Below, piece by piece: positions 9,562 through 18,586 of a DNA stretch of 64,000 nt. Position numbers and translations under genes: made by a program. Under the pieces are notes generated by a model. It made no database searches and was not told where the DNA came from. It saw only the letters and a program-made list of their open reading frames with translations. The stretch is taken from contig CAXXUZ010000002.1 of assembly GCA_963667605.2 (NCBI GenBank), positions 62,001 through 126,000 of the forward strand, read 5' to 3'. Origin of the DNA: JADLGL01 sp963667605. Its GTDB lineage: Bacteria; Pseudomonadota; Alphaproteobacteria; Rhizobiales; Kaistiaceae. Positions within the stretch are counted from its first letter, which is position 1. Every line of letters begins with the position of its first letter.

Positions 9562-10221
9562 ATGAAAAAACCAATCGCTGAATTCATTGGGACCTTTGCG
9601 CTGATCTTCTTCGGTTGCGGCGCGATCTTGTTCATGTTGCCGGAAGTGGGCCTCCTCGGTGTTAGCCTTGCGTTTGGGCTGACCGTGACCGCCATGGCCT
9701 ATGGCATCGGTCCCATCTCGGGTGCGCATATCAATCCGGCGGTCAGCCTCGGGGTGTTGCTGGCGGGCGAAATGTCGGTGTCTGATTTTGTCGGCTATGT
9801 CGTTGCTCAGTTTCTCGGTGGCATCGTTGCCGCCCTGGCGTTGCTGGCAATCGCCTCCGGGATGCCTGATTTTGACTCCAGCGCGGGCTTCGCCACGAAC
9901 AGCCCGGGCCTCGCCGGGGTCGCCGGCGCTCTTGTCTTCGAAGCGATCGCGACCTTCCTCTTCGTAACCGTAATTCTCGGCGCAACGCAGAAGGGTGTCG
10001 ATAATTCGATTGCCGGCATAGCGATCGGGCTCACGCTGGTGGTGATCCACTTGGCGGGCATCTCGATCTCTGGATCGTCGGTAAACCCCGCTCGGTCGTT
10101 GGGACCGGCCCTGATCGAGGGAGGAGCGGCGCTTGGAGATGTCTGGATCTACTTCGTTGGCCCGCTGGTTGGTGGGGCTGCGGCGGGTCTCGTCCACAAG
10201 ATGGGGATCACCCGCAAATAG
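9562..10221 (+). CDS. Aquaporin (MIP family)
   Basis: Inner-membrane water or small-solute channel of 219 residues. Both pore half-helix motifs are present: HINPAVSLG (~residue 56) and SSVNPARSLG (~residue 174). Six membrane segments are visible in the MIP arrangement, opening with PIAEFIGTFALIFFG. The length and the lack of an inserted periplasmic loop suggest an AqpZ-type water channel more than a long GlpF, but the selectivity-filter residues were not assigned. ATG 9562 has no strong ribosome site. It is a single gene, with ndk following after 233 bases. Confidence 0.88.
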   Translation: MKKPIAEFIGTFALIFFGCGAILFMLPEVGLLGVSLAFGLTVTAMAYGIGPISGAHINPAVSLGVLLAGEMSVSDFVGYVVAQFLGGIVAALALLAIASGMPDFDSSAGFATNSPGLAGVAGALVFEAIATFLFVTVILGATQKGVDNSIAGIAIGLTLVVIHLAGISISGSSVNPARSLGPALIEGGAALGDVWIYFVGPLVGGAAAGLVHKMGITRK

Positions 10222-10454
10222 ACCTGGGGTTGGCGGCGTCCGATCCTCGAACACGCGAGCAAACCTGAACGTCCAAGGGTCTCGTTTCGCGACCCGGGTC
10301 GCCTGGCCGGGAGGGTCGCCCCGGCACCGAGGATCAACCCGCCTTGCGCGGCACAATTGCCGCATGCCTGGTGGTGGACGGCGATATTGTCCGGCCGCCG
10401 ATGGCTGGCTATACAGCCGCGCCCGATGACGACCGATTACCAATGGGAGCAAAC

Positions 10455-10877
10455 ATGGCTGCGGAACGGACCTTTTCGATGATCAAACCGGATGCGACTC
10501 GGCGAAACCTCACCGGGGCGATCACCGCCAAGCTTGAGGAGGCTGGCCTTCGAATCGTCGCTTCGAAGCGGGTCTGGATGAGCCGCGCTCAGGCGGAGGG
10601 CTTTTACGCGGTCCATCGCGAGAGGCCATTCTTCGGTGAGCTATGCGAAATCATGAGTTCGGGCCCGACCGTGGTCCAGGTGCTCGAAGGCGAGAATGCG
10701 ATCGCCCGCAATCGTGAAGTGATGGGGGCCACAAATCCCGCCGACGCCGCACCGGGCACAATTCGCAAGGAGTTCGCCAATTCGATCAGCGAGAACTCGG
10801 TGCACGGCTCCGACGCGCTCGAAACCGCCCAGCAGGAAATTGCCTATTGGTTCGCTGAGGTCGAGATCGTCGGCTAG
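10455..10877 (+). CDS. ndk: Nucleoside diphosphate kinase
   Basis: Transfers the gamma phosphate of ATP to nucleoside diphosphates through a phospho-histidine; cytosolic. The 140-residue product begins MAAERTFSMIKPDATRRN and has the catalytic His in NSVHGSD (~residue 117), as well as NREVMGATNP. The ATG at 10455 is chosen because GGAG precedes it and the protein then has the family length; the frame is open upstream to 10344 without family similarity. It converges on pgsA, leaving 46 bases between the two stops. Confidence 0.95.
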   Translation: MAAERTFSMIKPDATRRNLTGAITAKLEEAGLRIVASKRVWMSRAQAEGFYAVHRERPFFGELCEIMSSGPTVVQVLEGENAIARNREVMGATNPADAAPGTIRKEFANSISENSVHGSDALETAQQEIAYWFAEVEIVG

Positions 10878-10923
10878 GCATGACGAACGGTCAATCCGTC
10901 GAGCGAACCATTCGCTGCTAGTG

Positions 10924-11532
10924 TCAGCTGTCCTGTCCCAACAAATGCCGGAAGCCAGCTCGGAAATAATCGTAACCGGTGTAGAGGGTTACGAGGGCGG
11001 CTATCCAAAGCAACGTCAGCCCGATTTCTGCCGTGTATGGAACGATTGGATCGCCCGGCGGACTGATCAAAAGGAAACCGATCGCCACCATCTGAACCGT
11101 GGTCTTCCACTTGGCGAGCCGAGTCACTGGCACGCTGACCCGGACCTCGGCCAATGATTCCCTCAGCCCGGAGACCAGAATCTCGCGCGACAGAATCACC
11201 AGTGCCGCCCAAAGCGACCAACCGCCAATGGTGCCTTCAGCAAGCAGCACCAACAGTGCCGCCGCCACCAAAAGCTTGTCAGCGATCGGATCCAGCATCC
11301 GCCCGAGCGCCGATTGCTGACCCCAGGCCCTTGCGAAATAGCCGTCAAGGAAGTCGGTGATTCCGGCCAGGATGAAGATCGCCAGGGCAGTGATGTGGCC
11401 GGCGGCGCCGGGGATGTAGAAACTGGCAACCACCGCCGGAACCGCCAGAATCCGGGCGTAGGTCAGCAGATTGGGCAGAGAGACCGGGCTGACCCGAGGA
11501 GTGTGCGCGTAGTGCTCTGAGGGCTGAGCCAT
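10924..11532 (-). CDS. pgsA: CDP-diacylglycerol-glycerol-3-phosphate 3-phosphatidyltransferase
   Basis: Makes phosphatidylglycerol phosphate from CDP-diacylglycerol and glycerol-3-phosphate at the inner membrane. The CDP-alcohol signature runs DFLDGYFARA and, further on, SALGRMLDPIADK, giving the D-x2-DG-x2-AR-x8-G-x3-D-x3-D pattern with all acidic residues present. Opening SLPNLLTYARILAVPAV is typical of PgsA. The start at ATG 11532 (MAQPSEHY) gives about 202 residues; an upstream start at 11616 adds a polar, low-complexity leader. It lies 94 bases downstream of uvrC, the common uvrC-pgsA order. A second family member sits at 16157-16690. Confidence 0.9.
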   Translation of the reverse strand: MAQPSEHYAHTPRVSPVSLPNLLTYARILAVPAVVASFYIPGAAGHITALAIFILAGITDFLDGYFARAWGQQSALGRMLDPIADKLLVAAALLVLLAEGTIGGWSLWAALVILSREILVSGLRESLAEVRVSVPVTRLAKWKTTVQMVAIGFLLISPPGDPIVPYTAEIGLTLLWIAALVTLYTGYDYFRAGFRHLLGQDS

Positions 11533-11626
11533 GGTTCGCGGCTTCTCGAATTGGTCGCCCGCATCCTTTCCGGTGCCAGAAGACCGCGCGCTGACGCTGT
11601 GGTCAAGCTCTGGCAACGATGTTCCG

Positions 11627-13558
11627 TTAGTGCGCGTTGAAGTGGTCGTGGATGATCCGGGCCATTTGTTCCGAAATCCCGTCCACCGCGGCGAGATCGC
11701 GAATACTGGCGCGGCTTAACGCCTTGGCCGTTCCGAAATGACGCAGGAGCGCGCGTTTGCGTGTCGGCCCGACACCGCTGATTTCGTCCAACGGATTCTT
11801 GCTCAGCTGCGTTTTCCGTTTCGCGCGATGAGCTCCAATCGCGAATCGGTGCGCCTCATCGCGCAGCCTCTGCACGAAATAGAGCACCGGATCGCGTGGT
11901 TGGAGCATGAACGGCTCGCGGCCCTTCATATGAAATTTCTCAAGGCCGGCATCTCGGTCCTTGCCCTTGGCGATGCCAACGATCGGCAGCTCAAGTCCGA
12001 GATCGGCGAGAACGTCGCCCGCAGCCGATAGTTGCCCGGCGCCGCCATCGATCAATACCAGATCCGGCCACGACGGGGCGTCCTCTCCAGTTTCATCCTC
12101 GGCTCCGTCCTTGGGCGATTCGCGCAGGAGGCGCGAGAATCGACGCTGCAACACCTCGCGCATCATCCCGAAATCGTCGCCCGGGGTGATAGCGGTCGAG
12201 CGGATATTGAACTTGCGGTATTGGCTCTTCTCGAACCCATCTGCTCCGGCCACGATCATCGCGCCGACTGCCTGCGCCCCCATAATGTGGCTATTGTCGT
12301 AAACCTCTATACGGTGCGGTGGTTCGGCCAGACCGAAAGTGCCGCCAACGCCTTCCATCAGCTTCTTCTGTGACGACGTTTCAGCCAGGTGCTGCCCGAG
12401 CGATTCGCGCGCGTTGGCGAGCGCATGCTCGACCAAATCCTTGCGCTCGCCACGCACCGGCGAGCTCACCATTATCTTTCTTCCAGCTTTCTCCGACAAT
12501 GCCGTCGCGAGCAGTTCCTGCTGCTCGATCCGATGTGAAAGAAGGATCAACCGAGGCGGCGGTTTATCGTCATAAAACTGTGCCAAGAACGATTCCAATA
12601 CTTCATCGCAATCCAGGCTCTTGTCGGCGCGAGGGAAGAAGGCGCGGTTGCCCCAATTCTGGCCGGTGCGGAAGAAGAACACCTGGATTGCCGTCTGTCC
12701 GCCTTCCTGGTGGCAGGCAAAGACGTCCGCTTCGTTCAAGCCGCGCGGATTGATGCCTTGATGGCCCTGGACATGCGACAGCGCCGCGAGGCGGTCGCGA
12801 TAGGCGGCGGCCTGTTCGAAATCGAGGTCCTCGGCAGATGCCTCCATTGCCGCGGCGAGGTCCCTTCGAATCCTTTGGCTCTTGCCGAGAAGGAAATCCT
12901 TCGTCTCGCGCACCAGCTCGGCGTAATCGCCAAGCGCGATTTCGCCGGTGCATGGCGCGGAGCAACGCTTTATCTGGTGGAGGAGGCAGGGCCGCGTCCG
13001 GCTCTCATAAACGCCGTCGCTGCATGATCGGAGAAGGAAGGCGCGCTCCATCGCGTTGATCGTACGATCGACGGCGCCGGCGGATGCGAACGGTCCGAAA
13101 TAGTCCCCCTTCCGCCGATGCGGGCCACGATGTTTGACGATCTGGGGCGCTTGATGGTCGCTTGTGATCAGAATGTAGGGAAAAGTTTTGTCGTCCCGGA
13201 GGAGCACATTGTAGCGGGGCCGGAGCCGCTTGATCAGATTGGCTTCAAGCAGCAACGCCTCGGTTTCGGTGCGGGTAACGATCACTTCAAGGCTGGCAGT
13301 TGCCTGGACCATCCGCATCGTCCGGCTCGTTTGGCCGAACAAGCGGGTATAGGAAGCGACCCGCTTGCGGAGGCTCCGCGCCTTGCCGACATAGAGCACC
13401 GTCGCATCGTCGCCGATCATCCGGTAGACGCCGGGCCGATCCGGTAGCCGTTTGGCGGCGGCCGCGATCGCTCCGGCGCCGTCCTGGGATCGCAGGTTGA
13501 CGACAAGGTCGCGGCCGCGTTCCGGCGCTTTGGCTTTATTCGGGGATTCCGACGACAT
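11627..13558 (-). CDS. uvrC: UvrABC excision nuclease subunit C
   Basis: Makes the dual incisions of nucleotide excision repair after UvrA and UvrB load at damage. About 643 residues. The GIY-YIG nuclease domain is at the N-terminus (PGVYRMIGDDATVLYVGKAR). A UVR motif (LDFEQAAAYRDRLAAL) and the RNase H-like endonuclease domain (IEVYDNSHIMG, LVLIDGGAGQL) follow, and the tail is a helix-hairpin-helix tandem (LDEISGVGPTRKRALL, LAAVDGISEQMARII). Possible starts are ATG 13558, ATG 13591 or TTG 13594; 13558 is used because it minimises overlap with the upstream reductase gene, but even so 23 bases overlap. No strong ribosome site distinguishes them. Confidence 0.93.
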   Translation of the reverse strand: MSSESPNKAKAPERGRDLVVNLRSQDGAGAIAAAAKRLPDRPGVYRMIGDDATVLYVGKARSLRKRVASYTRLFGQTSRTMRMVQATASLEVIVTRTETEALLLEANLIKRLRPRYNVLLRDDKTFPYILITSDHQAPQIVKHRGPHRRKGDYFGPFASAGAVDRTINAMERAFLLRSCSDGVYESRTRPCLLHQIKRCSAPCTGEIALGDYAELVRETKDFLLGKSQRIRRDLAAAMEASAEDLDFEQAAAYRDRLAALSHVQGHQGINPRGLNEADVFACHQEGGQTAIQVFFFRTGQNWGNRAFFPRADKSLDCDEVLESFLAQFYDDKPPPRLILLSHRIEQQELLATALSEKAGRKIMVSSPVRGERKDLVEHALANARESLGQHLAETSSQKKLMEGVGGTFGLAEPPHRIEVYDNSHIMGAQAVGAMIVAGADGFEKSQYRKFNIRSTAITPGDDFGMMREVLQRRFSRLLRESPKDGAEDETGEDAPSWPDLVLIDGGAGQLSAAGDVLADLGLELPIVGIAKGKDRDAGLEKFHMKGREPFMLQPRDPVLYFVQRLRDEAHRFAIGAHRAKRKTQLSKNPLDEISGVGPTRKRALLRHFGTAKALSRASIRDLAAVDGISEQMARIIHDHFNAH

Positions 13559-14291
13559 CCGGCGTTTTCCAGGCAAGGTGTTGACCGCCATCAAGCGCGA
13601 TCATCTGGCCGGTCACCGACGGGGTCTCGACCAGAAATCGAATCGCGCGGCCGAACTCCTCAAGCGCCGGCCCCTTTCCCAGCGGGAGGCTAGCGGCCTG
13701 CCTCGCAAAATCCTCCGGCGTTTGCCGCCAGCTCGGCAGCACCGGACCCGGCCCGATCGCGTTGACCCGAATGCGCGGGGCGAGCGCCTGCGCAAGGGAG
13801 ACGGTGGCCGCCCACAAAGCCGACTTGCTGAGCTGATAGGAAACGAAATCCGGCACCGGCTTCCACACCCGCTGATCGATGATATTGACGATGTTACCGC
13901 GCCGATCTTCCGGTAGCGCGGAAGCAAAAGCCTTGGACAGGAACACCGGCGCGGCGAGATTGATATCCATCTGGCGCTGCCATTGGCTTGGTTCAAGAGT
14001 GCCGATCTCGTCCCTTTCGAAGATCGCGGCATTGTTAACCAGGAGCTCGACCGTTCCCAGCTCCGCTGCCGCCTGGTCGATTATTCCGGCAAGGGCGTCG
14101 AGATCGGTGAGGTCGCCGGAAACCGTGTGAGCGCGGCCGCCGTGTTTCACGATTCCTGCTGCCACCGCCTCCGCTTCCTCCTGCGAACGCCCGTAGTGAA
14201 TCGCCACCGCCCAGCCATCGGCGGCGAGGCTCTCTGCGATCGAGCGGCCGATCCGGACCGCTGCTCCGGTGACCAAGGCAGTGCTTACCAT
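13536..14291 (-). CDS. Short-chain dehydrogenase, pteridine-reductase-like
   Basis: NAD(P)-dependent oxidoreductase of 251 residues, a single Rossmann domain. The nucleotide-binding stretch is TGAAVRIGRSIA, with an Arg where classical family members have Gly; this T-G-x3-R-x-G form is seen in FolM/PTR1-type pteridine reductases. NNAAIFE and the catalytic pair Y-x3-K in SYQLSKSAL are present, and the C-terminus has a GQMIALDGGQHL motif. It sits upstream of uvrC and overlaps its start, so the two are probably co-transcribed. Substrate is not shown by the sequence; the pterin guess rests on the Arg signature only. Confidence 0.72.
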   Translation of the reverse strand: MVSTALVTGAAVRIGRSIAESLAADGWAVAIHYGRSQEEAEAVAAGIVKHGGRAHTVSGDLTDLDALAGIIDQAAAELGTVELLVNNAAIFERDEIGTLEPSQWQRQMDINLAAPVFLSKAFASALPEDRRGNIVNIIDQRVWKPVPDFVSYQLSKSALWAATVSLAQALAPRIRVNAIGPGPVLPSWRQTPEDFARQAASLPLGKGPALEEFGRAIRFLVETPSVTGQMIALDGGQHLAWKTPDVVGIPE

Positions 14292-14309
14292 TTTGGCTCC
14301 CGGGCCAAG

Positions 14310-14972
14310 CTACACAACATCGATGTCGGGCACGATCAGACGATCCGATCCTTGATCAGACGCCCGCTCGATGATGACTTTGTCGCCGTCGATCCGTACC
14401 CGCTTGGAGGCAACAAGACCGACCGCCATCGGGTAGATCTGGTGTTCGGCCTCAAGCACCCGTGCCGCCAGCGTGTCGACGGAATCGTCCCCAAACGCGG
14501 GCACGGCAGCTTGGGCGATGATCGGTCCGGAGTCGATTTCGGGTCGGACGAAATGCACGGTACAGCCGTGCAATCGCACACCAGCTGCCAGGGCACGCTC
14601 ATGGGCATCGAGGCCCCGAAACACCGGCAGGATCGATGGGTGAATATTAAGCAGCCGATCGTGCCAGGCATCGACGAATTCAGCCGACAACACCCGCATG
14701 AACCCTGCCAGGCAAACGAGCTCGACGCGGGCTTCCTCAAGGCGCTGCTGAATCGCTGTCTCGAACACCTCTCGATTGGCGAATTCGCTCCGCTCGATCA
14801 CAGTACTACCGATGCCGACCTGCCCCGCTTTCTCAAGGCCCTCAGCATCCGGATTGTCCGAGAGAACGAGCACTATCTCTGCCGGAAAGGACGGGTCGGT
14901 AGCCGCAGCAATCAGTGCCGCCATATTGCTGCCGCGCCCGGAAATCAGGATCGCGGTGCGTGTCCGGCTCAT
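14310..14972 (-). CDS. purN: Phosphoribosylglycinamide formyltransferase
   Basis: Third step of purine synthesis: formylates GAR using 10-formyl-tetrahydrofolate; cytosolic. 220 residues. The phosphate-binding opening ILISGRGSNMAALI, the catalytic Asn-His in LLNIHPSILP and the Asp in EIDSGPIIAQAAV are all present. It starts 12 bases after the purM stop, the common purM-purN pairing. Confidence 0.95.
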   Translation of the reverse strand: MSRTRTAILISGRGSNMAALIAAATDPSFPAEIVLVLSDNPDAEGLEKAGQVGIGSTVIERSEFANREVFETAIQQRLEEARVELVCLAGFMRVLSAEFVDAWHDRLLNIHPSILPVFRGLDAHERALAAGVRLHGCTVHFVRPEIDSGPIIAQAAVPAFGDDSVDTLAARVLEAEHQIYPMAVGLVASKRVRIDGDKVIIERASDQGSDRLIVPDIDVV

Positions 14973-14984
14973 ATTTGAACGCCC

Positions 14985-16046
14985 TCAGAGACCACCGACA
15001 TAGCTGATTGCCTTGTGTCCCTGTCGCGATTTGATCTCTCCGATTGCGGCGACGATAGTCCCCGCTCCAGTGAGGACACTAGCAACGTCATCCGCGGTCG
15101 CGGCATCGACAATCGCTATCATGCCGACGCCGCAATTGAAGGTCCTGAGCATCTCCGCTTGTTCAACCTCGCCGGCCTCTCGCAGCCAATCAAATACCGG
15201 CGGCTTTGAAAAGGCGGACAAGTCGATCCACGCGCCGGCTGAGGGCGGCAGAATCCGCCGCACATTCTCGGTCAGCCCGCCGCCGGTGATATGTGCCAAA
15301 GCCTTGACGCCGCTGGTCTGCCTCAACGCCGAGAGGATGGCAGGGACATAGATTCGGGTCGGGGCCAACAGGGCCTCGCCCAGCGATGTCCCCGCTGCAA
15401 ACGGCGCCTCGTCGCTCCACGAGAGGCCGGCATCGGTCACCAATCGCCGAACCAGCGAGAAGCCGTTGGAATGGACGCCGGAGGAAGTGAGGCCGAGGAT
15501 GACGTCTCCGGGCGCGATGTCCCGGCGCGGCAACAGCTTGTTGCGCTCAACCGCCCCGACGGCGAACCCGGCGAGGTCGAAATCCTGATTCGAGTATAGG
15601 CCCCGCATTTCAGCCGTTTCGCCACCGAGAAGCGCCGCTCCCGCTTTTTTGCAACCTTCCGCGATACCTTCGACTACCGAAGCCGCTTCCTCGGGCCGCA
15701 GCTGCCCGGTCGCGTAATAGTCGAGGAAGAACAACCGTTTGGCACCCTGGACAATGAGATCGTTGACGCACATCGCCACCAGATCGATTCCGATCGTGTC
15801 ATATTTGCCGATCTCGATCGCAAGCCTAAGTTTGGTGCCGACACCGTCCGTGGCCGCCACCAAAACCGGGTCGACGAACCCGGCGGCCTTAAGATCGAAA
15901 AGGCCGCCAATCGTCCCGTCTGCTCCCGGCCGTTTGGTGCTTTCCACCGCCGGTCTGATCAACTCGACCAGACGATTGCCGGCATCGATATCGACACCGG
16001 CGTCGGTGTAACGAATCGCGCGCGATCGGGAGGATTTCTCATTCAT
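14985..16046 (-). CDS. purM: Phosphoribosylformylglycinamidine cyclo-ligase (AIR synthetase)
   Basis: Closes the imidazole ring to make AIR with ATP; cytosolic dimer. About 353 residues. The opening AIRYTDAGVDIDAGNRLV, the ATP-binding VAATDGVGTKLRLA, LGGETAEMRGLY and the GLTSSGVHSNGFSLVRRL segment are all family hallmarks. ATG 16046 (MNEKSSRSR) is preferred over the 17-residue-longer start at 16097. The ribosome site is weak. Transcribed with purN and divergent from the phosphatidyltransferase at 16157; the gap between starts is about 110 bases. Confidence 0.94.
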   Translation of the reverse strand: MNEKSSRSRAIRYTDAGVDIDAGNRLVELIRPAVESTKRPGADGTIGGLFDLKAAGFVDPVLVAATDGVGTKLRLAIEIGKYDTIGIDLVAMCVNDLIVQGAKRLFFLDYYATGQLRPEEAASVVEGIAEGCKKAGAALLGGETAEMRGLYSNQDFDLAGFAVGAVERNKLLPRRDIAPGDVILGLTSSGVHSNGFSLVRRLVTDAGLSWSDEAPFAAGTSLGEALLAPTRIYVPAILSALRQTSGVKALAHITGGGLTENVRRILPPSAGAWIDLSAFSKPPVFDWLREAGEVEQAEMLRTFNCGVGMIAIVDAATADDVASVLTGAGTIVAAIGEIKSRQGHKAISYVGGL

Positions 16047-16156
16047 CGGCGACGGGCCTTCGCACGCAGGTCTGTGATGGTTGATCGATCGTCCCATTTG
16101 CCCGGAGGATGCAATGCGCTATCCCAGCACGAAGCGTCAGCCGTGAGGGATTCTCC

Positions 16157-16690
16157 TTGACCCTGCCCAATCTGATCACGATCGGTCGGCTTTTGCTCGT
16201 CCCTTTGATCATTTGGTTCATTTCCGATGGTGCCTTTGGCTCGGCGTTCGTCGTCTTTGTCATCGCTGGGATCGGCGATGGGGTGGATGGTTTCGTGGCT
16301 CGGCAATTCAATCTTCGTTCGCGGCTCGGAACTTATCTCGATCCGATCGCCGACAAGGTTTTGCTCGTTTCGATCTACCTTTCGCTGACCTTCGTAGATG
16401 AGATTGCCGGCTGGCTAGCAGTTATGGTCGTCAGCCGCGACCTGCTTATCATTGGCGGGGTCATCCTCGCCTGGATTCTCGATCGCCCGATCGAGGTCAA
16501 GCCCCTTGTTATCAGCAAGATCAACACCGCCGCTCAGATTATTTTCGCCGCTCTGGTACTCGGCAATCTCGCTTTTGACGCCGGCCTGGGTTCGGTCAAC
16601 GATGTATTGGTCTGGGTGGTCGGCGTGTTGACCGTTGCTTCAGCCACGGCATATCTCATGAATTGGGCTCGCCATATGGCTCAGGACTAG
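16157..16690 (+). CDS. CDP-alcohol phosphatidyltransferase family protein
   Basis: Membrane enzyme of 177 residues from the same superfamily as PgsA. The signature reads GDGVDGFVARQF and then SRLGTYLDPIADKVLL, with the conserved acidic residues present. I place the start at TTG 16157, giving TLPNLITIGRLLLVPLI, the normal family N-terminus; TGAGGGA lies just upstream. An ATG at 16109 would add 16 unlike residues. Four or five further membrane segments follow. It heads a plus-strand run with the permease and hdaA. Its substrate is unknown: the true PgsA is most likely the 10924-11532 gene, so this could serve cardiolipin-type or other head-group transfer. Confidence 0.78.
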   Translation: MTLPNLITIGRLLLVPLIIWFISDGAFGSAFVVFVIAGIGDGVDGFVARQFNLRSRLGTYLDPIADKVLLVSIYLSLTFVDEIAGWLAVMVVSRDLLIIGGVILAWILDRPIEVKPLVISKINTAAQIIFAALVLGNLAFDAGLGSVNDVLVWVVGVLTVASATAYLMNWARHMAQD

Positions 16691-16702
16691 GAGCGCAGGC
16701 AT

Positions 16703-17842
16703 ATGTCCGCCGAGGACCGTTCAGAATTGAAACCACTATTTCCGAGACGCCAGCTAGTCTTCTGGCTCGTCGTCCTGGTGGCCTTCATCCTCTTCCTGAA
16801 CGTTTTCTCCTCGATTCTATTGCCCTTCGTAGCCGGTATGGCGCTTGCCTATTTGCTCGATCCGGTAGCCGATTGGTTTGAGCGGCGCGGGCTTAGCCGA
16901 TTAGCCGCCACGCTGATCATACTGGCGATCTTTACCATCATTTTCATCGTTGCCTTGCTGGTTCTGATCCCGGTCCTGATCAACCAGCTCACCGGGTTGA
17001 TCGATCGCTTGCCGGCGCTGATCGTCGACCTGCAGCAGCTTCTGGCACCGATGTTGGAGAGCGAACTTGCCGGCTATCTCGGCATCGATGGCGAGGGTCT
17101 GCCCTATCAGATCGCCGGCTTCGTTGGCTCCGGCGCCAATTGGCTGTCGGGCATACTTGGTTCGATTTGGAGCGGCGGCTGGGCTCTGCTGACGATCCTG
17201 TCGCTGTTGGTCGTCACCCCGGTTGTGGCGTTCTATCTGCTCTATGATTGGGATCGGATGATCGCTGCGACCGACAAACTGCTGCCGCGGCAACATGCCG
17301 ACACGATCCGTGATCTCGGCCGGCAGATGAGCCGGGTGATCTCCGGTTTCGTTCGCGGACAAGGCCTCGTCGTTGTCATTCTCGGGCTATTTTACGGCAT
17401 CGCTCTAGCGGCGATCGGCCTGAATTTCGGCCTTCTGATCGGCTTGATGGCGGGCCTCTTAAGTTTCATCCCCTTCGTCGGGACGGTGATCGGTTTCGTT
17501 GCCGCCGTCGGGGTAGCGGCGGCGCAGTTCTGGCCGACCGGAGATTGGATCTGGATTGCGGTGACTGCCGCGATCTTCATTGTCGGCCAGTTGGTGGAAG
17601 GCAACTACCTCCAGCCCAAGCTGGTCGGCGGCAGTGTCGGCCTTCATCCGGTATGGCTGATATTTGCGCTGCTCGCTTTCACCGTGCTGTTCGGCTTTGT
17701 CGGCACATTGATTGCGGTTCCGGCAGCGGCGATTGTCGCAGTCCTGGTCCGATTTGGCGTCAAGAGCTACCTCGAAAGCCCGTTTTATGGCGGTGGGCCA
17801 TCGCCGCCGGAACCGAAAGGTGAGGCTGGAGACAAGGTGTGA
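16703..17842 (+). CDS. AI-2E/PerM family transporter
   Basis: Inner-membrane protein of 379 residues with about eight membrane segments. The family pattern is visible: an N-terminal pair (residues ~15-60), an amphipathic middle section (~95-150), and the conserved C-terminal core with VEGNYLQPKLVGGSVGLHP. AGGAGC lies just before the ATG. The stop overlaps the hdaA GTG by 4 nt, so the two are coupled. PerM-type genes next to hdaA recur in alphaproteobacteria; the transported substrate is not known. Confidence 0.85.
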   Translation: MSAEDRSELKPLFPRRQLVFWLVVLVAFILFLNVFSSILLPFVAGMALAYLLDPVADWFERRGLSRLAATLIILAIFTIIFIVALLVLIPVLINQLTGLIDRLPALIVDLQQLLAPMLESELAGYLGIDGEGLPYQIAGFVGSGANWLSGILGSIWSGGWALLTILSLLVVTPVVAFYLLYDWDRMIAATDKLLPRQHADTIRDLGRQMSRVISGFVRGQGLVVVILGLFYGIALAAIGLNFGLLIGLMAGLLSFIPFVGTVIGFVAAVGVAAAQFWPTGDWIWIAVTAAIFIVGQLVEGNYLQPKLVGGSVGLHPVWLIFALLAFTVLFGFVGTLIAVPAAAIVAVLVRFGVKSYLESPFYGGGPSPPEPKGEAGDKV

Positions 17843-18546
17843 TAGGGTCGGGGGATCAGCTGCCGCTCGGCCTCGGCCATCCTCCGGCGCTGAGCCGAGC
17901 CGACTTCGTCGTCGGCGACTGCAATCGCGACGCACTGGCGGTGATCGAGGCTTGGCCCGATTGGCCGGCTAATGCCCTGTTGCTTGCTGGTCCGGAAGGG
18001 TCGGGGAAGACCCATCTGGTCGAGATTTGGGCGGAGATCAGTGGTGCGCTGATGACCACTGCGAAAGAGCTGGGCGGCCGGAATCCGCGGCCTCTCACCG
18101 CCGATGCCCCGATCGCGGTCGAAGATATCGATCGCGGTGGCGACAGCGAGATCGCATTGTTTCACCTACTCAATGAGGCCCGTGAGCGTGGCACTTCGGT
18201 GCTGTTGACGGCACGCGAACCAGGGGTCGCAGGCAAGGCGAAACTGCCAGACCTCGCTTCCCGGTTTCGGGCTGCCCGGCCTGCGCGGCTGACTCCGCCG
18301 GACGATGAGTTTCTGAAACGGGTCTTGGTGAAGCTCTTCTCGGACCGGCAGTTGGTGGCTTCGTCTCCTTTGCTGGACTATTTGGTGCGGCGTATGGAGC
18401 GTTCGTTTGCCGCGGCGGCGTTACTGGTCGACAAAATCGACGAGGCAGCACTTGCTTCCGGCAGGCCGCTGAGCCGGCAATTGGCAGCGTCGGTGTTGTC
18501 GGCTTTGGGCGGCGAAGATGCCCTCGATCCGACAAAAGCGAAATAG
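17839..18546 (+). CDS. hdaA: DnaA regulatory inactivator HdaA
   Basis: Hda-type protein of 235 residues that, with the beta clamp, promotes hydrolysis of DnaA-ATP and so restrains replication initiation. A clamp-binding motif is at the very N-terminus (QLPLGL, residues ~7-12). A DnaA-like AAA+ fold follows, with Walker A GPEGSGKTHL and a degenerate Walker B (IAVEDIDRG). No C-terminal DNA-binding domain IV is present, which separates it from DnaA itself. The GTG start overlaps the permease stop, and ppk begins 40 bases later. Confidence 0.9.
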   Translation: MIGSGDQLPLGLGHPPALSRADFVVGDCNRDALAVIEAWPDWPANALLLAGPEGSGKTHLVEIWAEISGALMTTAKELGGRNPRPLTADAPIAVEDIDRGGDSEIALFHLLNEARERGTSVLLTAREPGVAGKAKLPDLASRFRAARPARLTPPDDEFLKRVLVKLFSDRQLVASSPLLDYLVRRMERSFAAAALLVDKIDEAALASGRPLSRQLAASVLSALGGEDALDPTKAK

Positions 18547-18586
18547 TCACAATCTTTGATGTAGACTGCCCTCGGAATAGGGCGTC

